From Bradyrhizobium sp. URHD0069 (GTDB lineage: Bacteria; Pseudomonadota; Alphaproteobacteria; Rhizobiales; Xanthobacteraceae): a DNA stretch of 64,000 nt. Under the pieces are notes generated by a model. It was given only the letters and a program-made list of their open reading frames with translations, made no database searches and was not told the origin of the DNA. Below, piece by piece: positions 26,306 through 35,005 of this stretch. Numbering within the stretch: position 1 is the first letter of the stretch; every line of letters starts with the position of its first letter. Position numbers and translations under genes: made by a program. The DNA is taken from contig NZ_JNIJ01000009.1 in assembly GCF_000701345.1 (NCBI RefSeq), positions 1-64,000 on the forward strand, given 5' to 3'.

Positions 26306-27322
26306 TCATGCAAAAACGCGGGATTTTACTTCGACCGGCGGGTTCATCCCATACAGTCCGGCGATTTTCGCGCGCTGCGCAACCAGCGCCAGTACTGTGT
26401 CGAGCGCGGGTGTCGGAATCTGCGTCAGGCGGCCCATTTCCTGAACCACTGTAACCAGCGGGTCGATCTCCATCGGCCGCCCGCGTTCGAGATCCTGCAG
26501 CATCGAAGTTTTGTGGGCACCGACCTTGCGCGCGCCCTCGATGCGCCGCTCGATATCGACGCGGAATTGGATGCCGAAGATATCGGCGATCGCCTGGGTT
26601 TCCAGCATGATCGCCTTGGACAATGCGCGGGTTGCCGGATCGGAGCAGATCACGTCAAGCGTTGCATGGGTCAGCGCGCTAATTGGATTGAGGCAGACAT
26701 TGCCCCACAGCTTGAGCCAGATTTCGTCGCGGATGCGGTCGAGCACCGGAGCCTGCATTCCAGCCTCCATAAACAAGTTGGAAAGCTGCTGGATGTCCGA
26801 ACTGGACTCGCCCGAAGGCTCCCCGATCGGAAAGCGATCGCCGTAGACGTGGCGGATCACGCCGGGCGCCTCGATCTCGGTTGCGGGATAAACGATGCAT
26901 CCGATGGCGCGCTGCGGCGTAAGCTCGCGCCATTGCCGTCCGCCGGGATCGATGCTCTCCAGCGTCGATCCTTCGTAGCGGCCGCCGTGCTTGTAGAAAT
27001 ACCAATAGGGAATCCCATTCACGGCGGTGACGATGCGCGTTCGCGGCCCGAGCAACGGCCGCATCGGCTCGATCGCGCCGGTGATGGAATGTGCTTTCAG
27101 GCAGATGATGACATAGTCCTGCGGTCCGAGCTCGGAAGGATTGTCGGTGCAGGGCGGCCGCACCACGCGTTCTTCATCGCCGATCAGCAATTTAAGTCCG
27201 TTCGCGCGCATCGCGGCGAGGTGCGCGCCGCGAGCGACGAGGCTGACGTCGACGCCTGCGCGCGCCAGCTGCACACCGAGATACCCGCCGATCGCGCCGG
27301 CACCGTAGATGCAGATCTTCAT
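26306..27322 (-). CDS. 2-dehydropantoate 2-reductase family protein (PanE/ApbA-like)
   Basis: The 338-residue NADPH-dependent reductase starts MKICIYGAGAIGGYLGVQLA, with the GxGxxG nucleotide motif at residues 7-12. The conserved LKAHSI segment near 96 and the C-terminal helical domain with catalytic lysine (IWLKLWGNVCLNPISALT, near 205) fit ApbA_C. True PanE makes pantoate for coenzyme A; paralogues of this length in rhizobia act on other 2-oxoacids. Its place beside oxalate genes makes a CoA-related or 2-oxoacid role plausible but unproven. No strong ribosome binding site is visible. Confidence 0.85.
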   Translation of the reverse strand: MKICIYGAGAIGGYLGVQLARAGVDVSLVARGAHLAAMRANGLKLLIGDEERVVRPPCTDNPSELGPQDYVIICLKAHSITGAIEPMRPLLGPRTRIVTAVNGIPYWYFYKHGGRYEGSTLESIDPGGRQWRELTPQRAIGCIVYPATEIEAPGVIRHVYGDRFPIGEPSGESSSDIQQLSNLFMEAGMQAPVLDRIRDEIWLKLWGNVCLNPISALTHATLDVICSDPATRALSKAIMLETQAIADIFGIQFRVDIERRIEGARKVGAHKTSMLQDLERGRPMEIDPLVTVVQEMGRLTQIPTPALDTVLALVAQRAKIAGLYGMNPPVEVKSRVFA

Positions 27323-27439
27323 GAGGATTTTTCCGAGCGAGTGATGGAATTTCAGCGCAGCTCACTCGCCGGGCTTTGATCAGAATTTCAAAGCCAGCTC
27401 GATTGCAGCTATCGGATCGCCTTACCGGGCAGAAATAGA

Positions 27440-27856
27440 TCAGGCCGCGGCGGTCGCCTGATCATCGAACGCGGTTGAAATGTCGCGAATGCTGACGACG
27501 CCGATCAGGCTGTAATTGTCGATCACTGGCAGATGGCGGATATGGTGCCTGTTCATGAGATGACGAACATGTTCGAGCGTATCGCTCGAACTGCAGGAGA
27601 TCAGCTGCGGCACAGGAATCAATTGCGAGATCTTCAGATTAACGCCGGCTGCTCCGTGCTCGGCAATCGCGCGGACGACATCGCGCTCCGTGAACATACC
27701 GACCGCGGTATTGCCTTCGGTCCGGACCACGTCCTTGATCACAAGTGCGCTGATATTGCTGGCGCGCATCAATTGGGCGGCAATGCCGACGGTTTCGTTC
27801 ATTCGAACCGTCGCAACGCGGGCAGTTTTCTTGCGCAGGATGTCTCCGACTTGCAT
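27440..27856 (-). CDS. CBS-domain pair protein
   Basis: The 138-residue cytosolic protein consists of two CBS motifs: residues about 8-65 (VRMNETVGIAAQLMRASNIS ... GMFTERDVVRAI) and 80-132 (LISCSSSDTLEHVRHLMNRH ... GVVSIRDI). Such stand-alone Bateman modules bind adenine nucleotides or NAD and tune partner enzymes. A strong AAGGAGG precedes the ATG. A 17-bp operator 49 bp upstream places it in the same regulon as the oxalate genes. The partner protein is unknown. Confidence 0.9.
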   Translation of the reverse strand: MQVGDILRKKTARVATVRMNETVGIAAQLMRASNISALVIKDVVRTEGNTAVGMFTERDVVRAIAEHGAAGVNLKISQLIPVPQLISCSSSDTLEHVRHLMNRHHIRHLPVIDNYSLIGVVSIRDISTAFDDQATAAA

Positions 27857-27905
27857 CGCAACCTCCTTCAGATGAGCCGCAGGACGCCTTTCACGCGAAG
27901 CAAAT

Positions 27906-27922
27906 TGGTATACATTATGCCA
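27906..27922. promoter_or_regulatory. GntR-type operator, TGGTAT-ACATT-ATGCCA
   Basis: One of five 17-bp sites sharing TGGYAT-N5-ATGCCA in this cluster. Flanking T and A extend the dyad. It lies 49 bp upstream of the CBS-protein start, within reach of its promoter. Confidence 0.7.
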
Positions 27923-28051
27923 ATTGTCAATGTCAAAATTTCAATCAAAAACTCCTTACAGAGCAGCGAAAGAGGCAGGAACACTGACGTTTTTCGTTAC
28001 CCGTGATGGGAGTGTGTCCCATGCGGCGGCGTGCGAAAACTTGACCGAACG

Positions 28052-28073
28052 GGCCGCTGGTATACCAGCGGCC
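28052..28073. promoter_or_regulatory. Perfect 22-bp palindrome with TGGTATACCA core
   Basis: GGCCGCTGGTA is followed by its exact complement. The core TGGTATACCA resembles the cluster operators without the N5 spacer. It lies 77 bp beyond the stop of the MFS gene and about 195 bp upstream of the CBS gene. It may be a regulator site or a transcript-end hairpin. Confidence 0.45.
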
Positions 28074-28087
28074 GGAGAGCTCAACGC

Positions 28088-28127
28088 AAAAAAGCACGCC
28101 CATCCCTTGGGATGAGCGCGCTCTTTT
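28088..28127 (-). terminator. Rho-independent terminator of the OxlT-like gene
   Basis: On the minus strand GCGCGCTCATCC pairs with GGATGGGCGTGC (two G-U pairs) around a short loop, followed by TTTTTTG. It lies just past the stop at 28150. A shorter T-run on the other side could make it bidirectional. Confidence 0.75.
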
Positions 28128-28149
28128 GAGACGATCCGTGCGGGGCGGA

Positions 28150-29442
28150 TTACGACGTTTGGGATTTCGCGACCACGACTTTGCGCCACGGCTTCAGAAC
28201 GGCAATCGCGAGCAGCGAGGCGAGAATATTCGCTCCCGCGGCGATGATGAACACGGTGTCCCACGTGCCGGACGACTGCTGCATGTAATTCGCGACCGGC
28301 ACCAGCAACGCTGCGGTGCCTTTGGCCGTATAGAGCAGGCCGGCATTGGTGGTTGCGAATTTCGAGCCGAAGGTGTCGGTGCAAGTGGATGGAAACAGCG
28401 AGTAGATCTCGCCCCAGGCGAAGAACACGAAGCCCGAGAGCAGCACAAACCAGACCGGATCGTGGCCCCACATATAGAGCGCGTAGATGCCGACGCCTTC
28501 CATGCCGAAGGCGAGAAACATCGTATTCTCGCGGCCGATCATGTCGGAGATCCAACCGAAAAATGGCCGGGTCAGGCCGTTGAGCACGCGGTCAATGGTC
28601 GCAGCGAACGTTACCGCGGTCATCGTCATTGCCATCAGCGTGACCGGAACGTTGTCGATCTTCCAATCGGCCGCGATCGGCTTCAGGTTCGCCGTGACCA
28701 TCAAGCCGCCGGCGCCGACGATCACAAACATGAAATACATCAGCCAGAAAATCGGATGGCGAATGACTTCGGTTGGCGCGTAGTTGCGCCGGGTCTGGAT
28801 GATGTTGGTATTCTGGGTCACCGCGGGGACCTGTCCCGTTTTTGGCGCGAACAGGAAGAAGGCGAGGATGACAATGATCAGGCCTTGTCCGAGACCGAAA
28901 TAAAGGAACGTGGCCTGGAAGCCGGAATCCTTGATCATCGCCTGAATGGGCGCCACCGTCAGCGCCGAACCCGCACCGAACCCTGCCGCGGTGATACCGG
29001 CGGCAAGGCCGCGCTTGTCGGGAAACCATTTCAGCGCGTTGCCGACGCAGGTGCCGTAGACGCCACCGGCGCCGATGCCCGCGATGATCATCCCAAGATA
29101 GTAGCCATTGAGCGAAGTCGCTTGGGCATTCATCGCCCATCCGATGGCGCACAGTATACCACCAATCAGGACCACAAGGCGCGGGCCGTATTTATCGACA
29201 AACCAGCCTTCAACCGGCACCAGCCAGGTTTCGAACAGCACGAACAGCGTGAAAGCCCACTGGATCGAGGCGCGGTCCCAGCCAAATTTTTTCTGGATGT
29301 CGGGGACGAAGAAGGTCCAGCCATATTGATAGTTGGCGATCATCACCATCGCGCCGACGCCGATGGCCAGTTGCGTCCAGCGATAGGCGTCGCTGACCCG
29401 GTTCGCTGTGGAGGTCGCCGCGCCTTGAACTATGTCCGTCAT
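28150..29442 (-). CDS. Oxalate/formate antiporter-like MFS transporter (OxlT family)
   Basis: The 430-residue inner-membrane carrier has twelve predicted helices. The start ATG at 29442 is preferred over the TTG three bases before it, with GGGAGAG upstream. The Q-rich first helix region (MVMIANYQYGWTFFVPDIQK), the DKYGPR loop between helices 2 and 3, and the GIGAGGVYGTCVGNALKWFP segment are those of OxlT-type monocarboxylate/oxalate exchangers. It is expected to import oxalate, possibly in exchange for formate. An operator centred 59 bp upstream and the nearby frc and oxc genes support this. A general monocarboxylate role is the alternative. Confidence 0.88.
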   Translation of the reverse strand: MTDIVQGAATSTANRVSDAYRWTQLAIGVGAMVMIANYQYGWTFFVPDIQKKFGWDRASIQWAFTLFVLFETWLVPVEGWFVDKYGPRLVVLIGGILCAIGWAMNAQATSLNGYYLGMIIAGIGAGGVYGTCVGNALKWFPDKRGLAAGITAAGFGAGSALTVAPIQAMIKDSGFQATFLYFGLGQGLIIVILAFFLFAPKTGQVPAVTQNTNIIQTRRNYAPTEVIRHPIFWLMYFMFVIVGAGGLMVTANLKPIAADWKIDNVPVTLMAMTMTAVTFAATIDRVLNGLTRPFFGWISDMIGRENTMFLAFGMEGVGIYALYMWGHDPVWFVLLSGFVFFAWGEIYSLFPSTCTDTFGSKFATTNAGLLYTAKGTAALLVPVANYMQQSSGTWDTVFIIAAGANILASLLAIAVLKPWRKVVVAKSQTS

Positions 29443-29492
29443 CAATCTCTCCCAAGTGCTGTTCTTGTTGAAGCCGACAGCTAGGGAGAGTT

Positions 29493-29509
29493 TGGTATAT
29501 CATATGCCA
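29493..29509. promoter_or_regulatory. GntR-type operator, TGGTAT-ATCAT-ATGCCA
   Basis: A copy of the cluster operator 51 bp upstream of the OxlT-like start codon, placed where it would cover the promoter. Confidence 0.7.
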
Positions 29510-29647
29510 GTAGACAAGCAGAATCTTGACAAATTGTCGCAGAGGTTGGGGACCAAAAGCCCGGTCGTTCGTGCGCAAACATCGTTCGATGCTGCGATGC
29601 AATCAACCTCATCCAAGCGATAGGAGAGGGGTGTTTCCCGATTGTAT

Positions 29648-31147
29648 TCAGGCGGCCGCTGTTCGCAAGCGCGTGTAGCCTTTCTGGATCGCCGACCAGA
29701 ACAGGGCAATCAGGCCCAGGATCATGATCGTGCTCACCAGCGTGTTGGAGAAGAACACACCGAGCGACCCTTGTGACCCGAGCAGCGACTGCCGGAATGC
29801 CTCTTCCGCTTTGTCGCCGAGCACAATCGCCAATACCAACGGGGCGAGAGGGTAATTGCACTTCTTAAGAAGGTAACCGACCACACCGAATACCAACATC
29901 AGCATCACGTCGAATGTGCTGCTGTGTACCGAATAGGCGCCGATCGCACAGAGCACCAGAATGAGCGGAGCGATGATGCTGAACGGCACTCGCAGAATTG
30001 CTGCGAAAATCGGTACGCAGGTGAGCACGACGAGGAGGCCAACGAGATTGCCGAGATACATCGAGGCGATCAGACCCCAGACAAATTCCTTTTGCTCGGT
30101 GAACAACATCGGGCCGGGCTGCAGGCCCCAGATCAGCAGGCCGCCGAGAAGAACGGCCGCCGTCGGGGAGCCGGGCACGCCAAGCGAAAGCATCGGCAAC
30201 AATGCCGCGGTACCGGCGGCATGCGCAGCGGTTTCCGGAGCGATCACGCCTTCGATTTCGCCCTTGCCGAAATTGTTGCCGTTCTTCGAGACCCGCTTGG
30301 CGATGCCGTAACTCATGAATGACGCCGGCGTTGCGCCTGCCGGCGTGATACCCATCCAGCAGCCAATGATGCAGGAGCGCAGCGACGTCACCCAGTATCC
30401 GGGCAGCCTCTTCCAGGTTTGCAGCACGACCCGCAAATTGATCTTGGCGTTGCCGCCGCGGAAGCTCAATCCTTCTTCCATCGTCAAAAGGATTTCTCCG
30501 ATGCCGAACAGGCCGATGACCGCGATCAGAAAATCGAAGCCATTGAGCAATTCCGTGAACCCGAACGTCAACCGCAATTGTCCGGTGATAGAATCAAGTC
30601 CGACCGCGGCAAGTGCAAAGCCGATCATCATCGCCGCGATTGTTTTAAACGGCGGCTCCTTGCTCAAGCCGACGAAACTGCAAAACGCCAGAAAATATAC
30701 CGCGAACTTCTCCGCAGGACCGAATTGCAATGCGAAGCTTGCGACCAGCGGGGCGACCAGCGTGATCATGATGACGGCGAACAGCGCGCCGACGAATGAG
30801 GAGGTGAAGGCGGCCGCCAAGGCCTCGCCGGCCTTGCCTTGCTGCGCCATCGGGTAGCCGTCAAATGTGGTCGCCACCGACCACGGTTCGCCCGGTATGT
30901 TGAAAAGAATTGAGGTGATCGCGCCGCCGAACAACGCGCCCCAATAGATGCAGGACAGCATGATGATGGCCGATGTGGGCGGCATGCTGAAGGTCAGCGG
31001 CAACAGGATCGCAACGCCGTTGGCGCCGCCTAGTCCCGGAAGCACGCCGATGATAACGCCGAGCATGATGCCGACAAACATCACCATGATGTTGAAGGGT
31101 TGCAGAGCTACGCTGAAGCCCTGAAAAAGGTTGGCGATTTCTTCCAT
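29648..31147 (-). CDS. tctA: Tripartite tricarboxylate transporter, large membrane subunit TctA
   Basis: The 499-residue protein has about twelve membrane helices and the TctA hallmarks GVLPGLGGANGVAILLPLTF (about 39-58) and GVIAPETAAHAAGTAALLPM (about 305-324) with GVPGSPTAAVLLGGLLIWGL. It forms the channel of a sodium- or proton-driven carboxylate importer with TctB and the periplasmic TctC. It is last in the tctC-tctB-tctA order, 42 bp after tctB. The substrate is unknown; citrate is the classical one, but in an oxalate cluster a short dicarboxylate is possible. Confidence 0.94.
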   Translation of the reverse strand: MEEIANLFQGFSVALQPFNIMVMFVGIMLGVIIGVLPGLGGANGVAILLPLTFSMPPTSAIIMLSCIYWGALFGGAITSILFNIPGEPWSVATTFDGYPMAQQGKAGEALAAAFTSSFVGALFAVIMITLVAPLVASFALQFGPAEKFAVYFLAFCSFVGLSKEPPFKTIAAMMIGFALAAVGLDSITGQLRLTFGFTELLNGFDFLIAVIGLFGIGEILLTMEEGLSFRGGNAKINLRVVLQTWKRLPGYWVTSLRSCIIGCWMGITPAGATPASFMSYGIAKRVSKNGNNFGKGEIEGVIAPETAAHAAGTAALLPMLSLGVPGSPTAAVLLGGLLIWGLQPGPMLFTEQKEFVWGLIASMYLGNLVGLLVVLTCVPIFAAILRVPFSIIAPLILVLCAIGAYSVHSSTFDVMLMLVFGVVGYLLKKCNYPLAPLVLAIVLGDKAEEAFRQSLLGSQGSLGVFFSNTLVSTIMILGLIALFWSAIQKGYTRLRTAAA

Positions 31148-31189
31148 TTTGGTAAGTCCTGCAAACCGTGAGCTGACTACACGATGACT

Positions 31190-31687
31190 CTAGAGACCGA
31201 GCCATTCCTCGATTGGACCTTTGGGAAGCGGGACCAAAAACCAACGTTCGAAAATAAAGTACGTGACGATGGGCATGCCAAACGCCACGGCTATGACTGT
31301 CAGCCAGCTGTATTTGCCGAGCCATCGCATGAACCACCCGATGAAGATGATCGAGGCGACATACAGGCCGATAAAGGGCATCGAGCCGACATAGATCGCG
31401 GTGGGTACAACGACGCTCATGACTCGACGAAGCTGTCCCCACTCTGCGAACAGTCCGTCGTTCTCGTCACGCAGCCCGTTCCAGAGATTGACCGCGCTGG
31501 CAGCGACGATGAAGATTCCGATATAGAATGGAACGAAGCCGGCGCGCGGGCCCTCAGCGCCCCAGGTGATTCCAGCTTTCAGGCTGCCGATGATCACGAG
31601 CGCTCCGAAGAGCGCGATCAGCACCGCGATGCCGGCTTCGACAGCCTTGTGCGTCGGGCCGGCATTGTGTGAACTATTGGTAGCCAT
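31190..31687 (-). CDS. tctB: Tripartite tricarboxylate transporter, small membrane subunit TctB
   Basis: The 165-residue protein has four predicted helices: about 14-34, 49-66, 82-115 in two parts, and 128-148. The start ATG at 31687 follows a G-rich stretch, with a TTG three bases before it discounted. Length and topology match TctB, the poorly conserved partner of TctA. It is located between tctC (87 bp) and tctA (42 bp) in one transcript. Confidence 0.88.
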   Translation of the reverse strand: MATNSSHNAGPTHKAVEAGIAVLIALFGALVIIGSLKAGITWGAEGPRAGFVPFYIGIFIVAASAVNLWNGLRDENDGLFAEWGQLRRVMSVVVPTAIYVGSMPFIGLYVASIIFIGWFMRWLGKYSWLTVIAVAFGMPIVTYFIFERWFLVPLPKGPIEEWLGL

Positions 31688-31774
31688 CAAAGATCCCCCC
31701 GGGAATCGAACCCCTTGGATTCGAAACCGCCACTGCGCTGTGCGCTCGTTCAGCGTTCGATTTATTGCCTTCGA

Positions 31775-32782
31775 TCAGTTTCCCGTGGCGAGGAAACCAG
31801 CCTCTTTCATCAGGACTTCGTGGCGTTTTTGCTCCACTTCGACCCACTTGGCATAGTCGTCGCCGGTCAAGAAGGTCGTGTTGAACGCGCCACTTTTCAT
31901 GAAATCCTGCCACTCGGGAGTAGCGCGAACCTTTTTGAAAAGATCGATGTAGTATTCGACCTGATCCTTGGTGGCCTTGGGTGACATGAAGACGCCGCGC
32001 AGCATCAGATATTCCATGTCGAGGCCCTGCGATTTGCAGGTCGGAATATCCTTCCAGCCCTTTCCGTTGACGACCTGTTCGTCATAGGCCATCGGCTTAC
32101 TATCGAACACGCAGAGTGGACGTAGCTTGCCGCCGCGCCATTGCGCCACCGCTTCGATTGGATTGTTCACACTGGAATCGATGTGATTGCCGACAAGCTG
32201 CACCGCGACTTCGCCGCCGCCCTTATAGGGAATGTAAGTGAATTTCGTACCGACTGCCTTCTCGATGGCGACCGTAATGATCTGGTCTTCCTGTTTCGAT
32301 CCCGTGCCGCCCATCTTGATACTGCCGGCCGGCGCTTTCTTCACGGCGTCGACGTAATCCTTGACGTTGTTGTAGGGCTTCTCGGCATTGACCCAGAGTA
32401 CAAATTCGTCGAGCGCGAGCATTGCGACCGGAGTCAGATCTTTCCAGCTGAACGGAATTCCGGTTGCAAGCGGTGTGGTGAACAGGTTCGACAGCGTGAT
32501 GATGATCTTGTGCGGATTGCCCGGCGATGTCTTCAGGTCGAGAAAGCCTTCACCCCCGGCGCCGCCGGATTTGTTGATGACGACCATCGGCTGCTTCATC
32601 AGATTATGCTTGGTGACGATACCCTGGATGGTGCGGGCCATCTGATCTGCGCCGCCGCCGGTACCGGCCGGGACAATGAATTCAACCGGCCGCACCGGCT
32701 CCCATGCAGCAGAAGCCGCGATACCGCTCGCGCACAATGCAGCGATCGCCGTTAGTCCAACACACAAGACAGAACGTCTCAT
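31775..32782 (-). CDS. tctC: Bug-family periplasmic binding protein TctC
   Basis: The 335-residue protein has a signal peptide (VLCVGLTAIAALCASGIAAS, cleavage near ASA-AW at residue 26) and the Bug fold: VRPVEFIVPAGTGGGADQMA, VVINKSGGAGGEGFLDLK and the IPYKGGGEVAVQLVGNHID loop. It captures a carboxylate and delivers it to TctAB. GGGGAGAG precedes the ATG. An operator of the cluster type lies 291 bp upstream, so either the promoter is distant or the leader is long. Confidence 0.92.
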   Translation of the reverse strand: MRRSVLCVGLTAIAALCASGIAASAAWEPVRPVEFIVPAGTGGGADQMARTIQGIVTKHNLMKQPMVVINKSGGAGGEGFLDLKTSPGNPHKIIITLSNLFTTPLATGIPFSWKDLTPVAMLALDEFVLWVNAEKPYNNVKDYVDAVKKAPAGSIKMGGTGSKQEDQIITVAIEKAVGTKFTYIPYKGGGEVAVQLVGNHIDSSVNNPIEAVAQWRGGKLRPLCVFDSKPMAYDEQVVNGKGWKDIPTCKSQGLDMEYLMLRGVFMSPKATKDQVEYYIDLFKKVRATPEWQDFMKSGAFNTTFLTGDDYAKWVEVEQKRHEVLMKEAGFLATGN

Positions 32783-33072
32783 TGCTTCTCTCCCCGTAAG
32801 ACTTAAATGCGCCGGTCTTTGCCGACTTTGCTATCAATTCATCCCAATCAAGTTTCGGATCTTACCGACTTCCAATTAGCGATTAGGTCGCGACGACTGC
32901 CCGTTTCCCGGAGCTGTTGCTGGCCACAATTGTAAGGGGACCTTTCCGCGGCGGCATCCACTTCTTTTGGACCATTGCGACTCTCCGACAGCAACGAACG
33001 GGATGCATGACGAACGGCAAAACCCTGCCAAATCGCTCTGCCTTGGATTCGCAAGCGCCGCCGGCCGCATAT

Positions 33073-33089
33073 TGGTATGCGATATGCCA
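33073..33089. promoter_or_regulatory. GntR-type operator, TGGTAT-GCGAT-ATGCCA
   Basis: A copy of the cluster operator in the interval upstream of tctC. Between 32783 and 33181 this is the only structured element I see. Confidence 0.65.
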
Positions 33090-33181
33090 GAGTGCAACGA
33101 CTAGTCGCGCCGGATTGCTGGCGCGGCTAATTTGTCGCAGAAACGCCTAGGTTGTGAGATCGTCAAGTGTCTACCTCTCAT

Positions 33182-33207
33182 AAGAAAATGACCCCGAAAT
33201 CGGGGCC
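33182..33207 (-). terminator. Terminator-like hairpin after the 45-residue gene
   Basis: GGCCCCG-ATTT-CGGGGTC on the minus strand is followed by ATTTTCTTA. It lies about 80 bp beyond the stop of the small gene. The T-run is weak. Confidence 0.5.
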
Positions 33208-33284
33208 ATAGCTCTTGGGTAGAAACCAGCATTCAGGTGCCAACGGCATGCCTGCAGTTTCGTTTTGCCGTTTCAGATAAGCGC

Positions 33285-33422
33285 TCAGAGGCCGAAATAG
33301 GGGAGATCGCCATTGCGTACCGCGGCGCGGGCGCTTGCCATCAGCAGACGGTCGATAGAAGCCATCAGCCGGCCAAACAAGCCATTGGAGGGCGCCAAAC
33401 CAATGGAAGCAGTCTTGGACAT
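33285..33422 (-). CDS. 45-residue conserved-looking protein between tct and frc
   Basis: The short frame reads MSKTASIGLAPSNGLFGRLM at the start and ends RNGDLPYFGL. The start has AAGGGG seven to eight bases upstream. An amphipathic helix (about 15-35, LFGRLMASIDRLLMASARAA) dominates. The gene lies between two transcription units of the oxalate cluster, and two GGTAT half-sites (33481-33496) precede it. The sequence style resembles small rhizobial proteins ending in an NGDLPYFG-type tail. Function is unknown; a small regulator or membrane-associated peptide is possible. Confidence 0.6.
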   Translation of the reverse strand: MSKTASIGLAPSNGLFGRLMASIDRLLMASARAAVRNGDLPYFGL

Positions 33423-33592
33423 AAAGGTCCCCTTTTCTGGAAGCAGCAGGCCGCTGCATCATCATCCGGAGGCAATCTACGTATACCAGATACCAGCAAC
33501 CACCGCTTTGTTTGCATAGCAGCATTTTGGCTTTTGCAGCGCAACATAGGAAATGGAACTGTCGCTATCCAGGCAAAATAACAGATGAATCA

Positions 33593-33619
33593 AAAGGCCG
33601 CCGGAAACCGGCGGCCTTT
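33593..33619 (-). terminator. Rho-independent terminator of frc
   Basis: A perfect 12-bp stem, AAAGGCCGCCGG with its complement around a three-base loop, ends in TTTTGATT on the minus strand. It lies 23 bp after the frc stop. Confidence 0.9.
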
Positions 33620-33641
33620 GAAACATGCGGCGCGGGCGCGC

Positions 33642-34919
33642 CTATTCAGCGGCGATCTTTCGCGGCGGGTCGAGCGCGCCGGAATCATGGATCTCCGCCA
33701 CCTGGTGATCAGTAAAGCCGAGAACCCGCCGCAGGATTTCGTCGGTATGTTCGCCGAGCAAGGGCGAGCGCGTGACCTCGGTTGGGCTATCCGACATCTT
33801 GATTGGATTACCGACCGACAGGTATTTGCCACGCTCGGGATGATCCACCTCGACCACCGTGCCGGTAGCGCGCAGCGACTGATCTTCCGCCAACTCCTTC
33901 ATCGACAGGATCGGACCGCAGGGAATGTCGTCCTTGTTGAGAATCTCCATCGCCTCGAACTTGGTCTTGGTCATGGTCCATTGTTCGATGCGCGCGAAAA
34001 TCTCGTTGAGGCGCGACAGCCGGGCAGGGGGCTTGGCGTAATCGGGATGGGTTTTCCAGCCGGGCTCGCCGATCACATCGCAGATTTTCTCCCAGACCGG
34101 CGCCTGGGTGATGAAGTAGATGTAGGCGTTAGGATCGGTCTCCCAGCCCTTGCACTTCAAGATGCGACCCGGCTGACCGCCGCCGGAATCGTTGCCGGCG
34201 CGCGGCACCGCGTCGCCAAACGGGATCCCTTCGCCGTACTGGCTGTACTCCTTGAGCGGGCCATGGGCGAGGCGCTGCTGATCGCGTAACTTGACGCGCG
34301 CGAGGTTGAGCACACCGTCCTGCATGGCGGCGGTGACCTTTTGTCCCTTACCGGTCATCGTGCGCTGGTAAAGCGCGGCGACGATGCCGAGCGCCAGATG
34401 CAAGCCGGTGCCGCTGTCGCCGATTTGGGCGCCGGTGACCAGCGGCAGTCCGTCACGAAAACCGGTGGTCGAAGCCGCGCCGCCGGTGCACTGCGCGACG
34501 TTCTCATAAACCTTGCAGTCCTCGTAAGGTCCGGGGCCGAATCCCTTGATCGACGCCACGATCAATTTCGGATTGATGCTTTGAATCTTCTCCCACGGAA
34601 ATCCCATGCGATCGAGCACGCCGGGCCCGAAATTTTCCACCAGCACGTCGCATTTCTTGATCAATGCGGTGAGGACTTCCTTGCCCTTCGGGTTTTTGGT
34701 GTCGAGCGTGATCGAGCGCTTGTTGTGGTTGAGCATGGTAAAATACAGGCTGTCGACATTCGGGATGTCCTGCAATTGACCGCGCGTAATATCGCCGACA
34801 CCGGGGCGTTCGACCTTGATCACGTCGGCGCCGAACCATGCCAGCAATTGCGTGCAGGTCGGTCCGGACTGGACGTGGGTGAAATCGAGAATTCGAACGC
34901 CCTGCAGGGCCTTTGTCAT
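33642..34919 (-). CDS. frc: Formyl-CoA:oxalate CoA-transferase
   Basis: Class III CoA-transferase of 425 residues. It moves CoA from formyl-CoA to oxalate, giving oxalyl-CoA for the next enzyme. The start [20 protein letters not shown], the motif [19 protein letters not shown] and the catalytic aspartate in [12 protein letters not shown] (D168) agree with characterised Frc, as does the glycine loop GGGQPG near 247. GGAGC precedes the ATG. It lies 86 bp downstream of oxc on the same strand and ends at a strong terminator. Related succinyl-CoA transferases exist, but the pairing with oxc makes Frc the best call. Confidence 0.96.
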   Translation of the reverse strand: MTKALQGVRILDFTHVQSGPTCTQLLAWFGADVIKVERPGVGDITRGQLQDIPNVDSLYFTMLNHNKRSITLDTKNPKGKEVLTALIKKCDVLVENFGPGVLDRMGFPWEKIQSINPKLIVASIKGFGPGPYEDCKVYENVAQCTGGAASTTGFRDGLPLVTGAQIGDSGTGLHLALGIVAALYQRTMTGKGQKVTAAMQDGVLNLARVKLRDQQRLAHGPLKEYSQYGEGIPFGDAVPRAGNDSGGGQPGRILKCKGWETDPNAYIYFITQAPVWEKICDVIGEPGWKTHPDYAKPPARLSRLNEIFARIEQWTMTKTKFEAMEILNKDDIPCGPILSMKELAEDQSLRATGTVVEVDHPERGKYLSVGNPIKMSDSPTEVTRSPLLGEHTDEILRRVLGFTDHQVAEIHDSGALDPPRKIAAE

Positions 34920-35005
34920 CGTCTTGCTCCGTGTCGTGTCTGCTCCTGCGCGTGCAGGAAGGAGTGGGGGCGGGGCCGTGTGCGGGTCCCGCCGGAAAGG
35001 GCCGG

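Noticed and set aside
28126..29484. 452-codon plus-strand frame opposite the OxlT-like gene
   Set aside because: The minus strand encodes a twelve-helix transporter with family motifs; this frame is a shadow.
33178..33525. 115-codon minus-strand frame between tct and frc
   Set aside because: A different frame in the same place has a ribosome binding site and a protein-like 45-residue sequence; this one reads as cysteine/tryptophan-rich noise.
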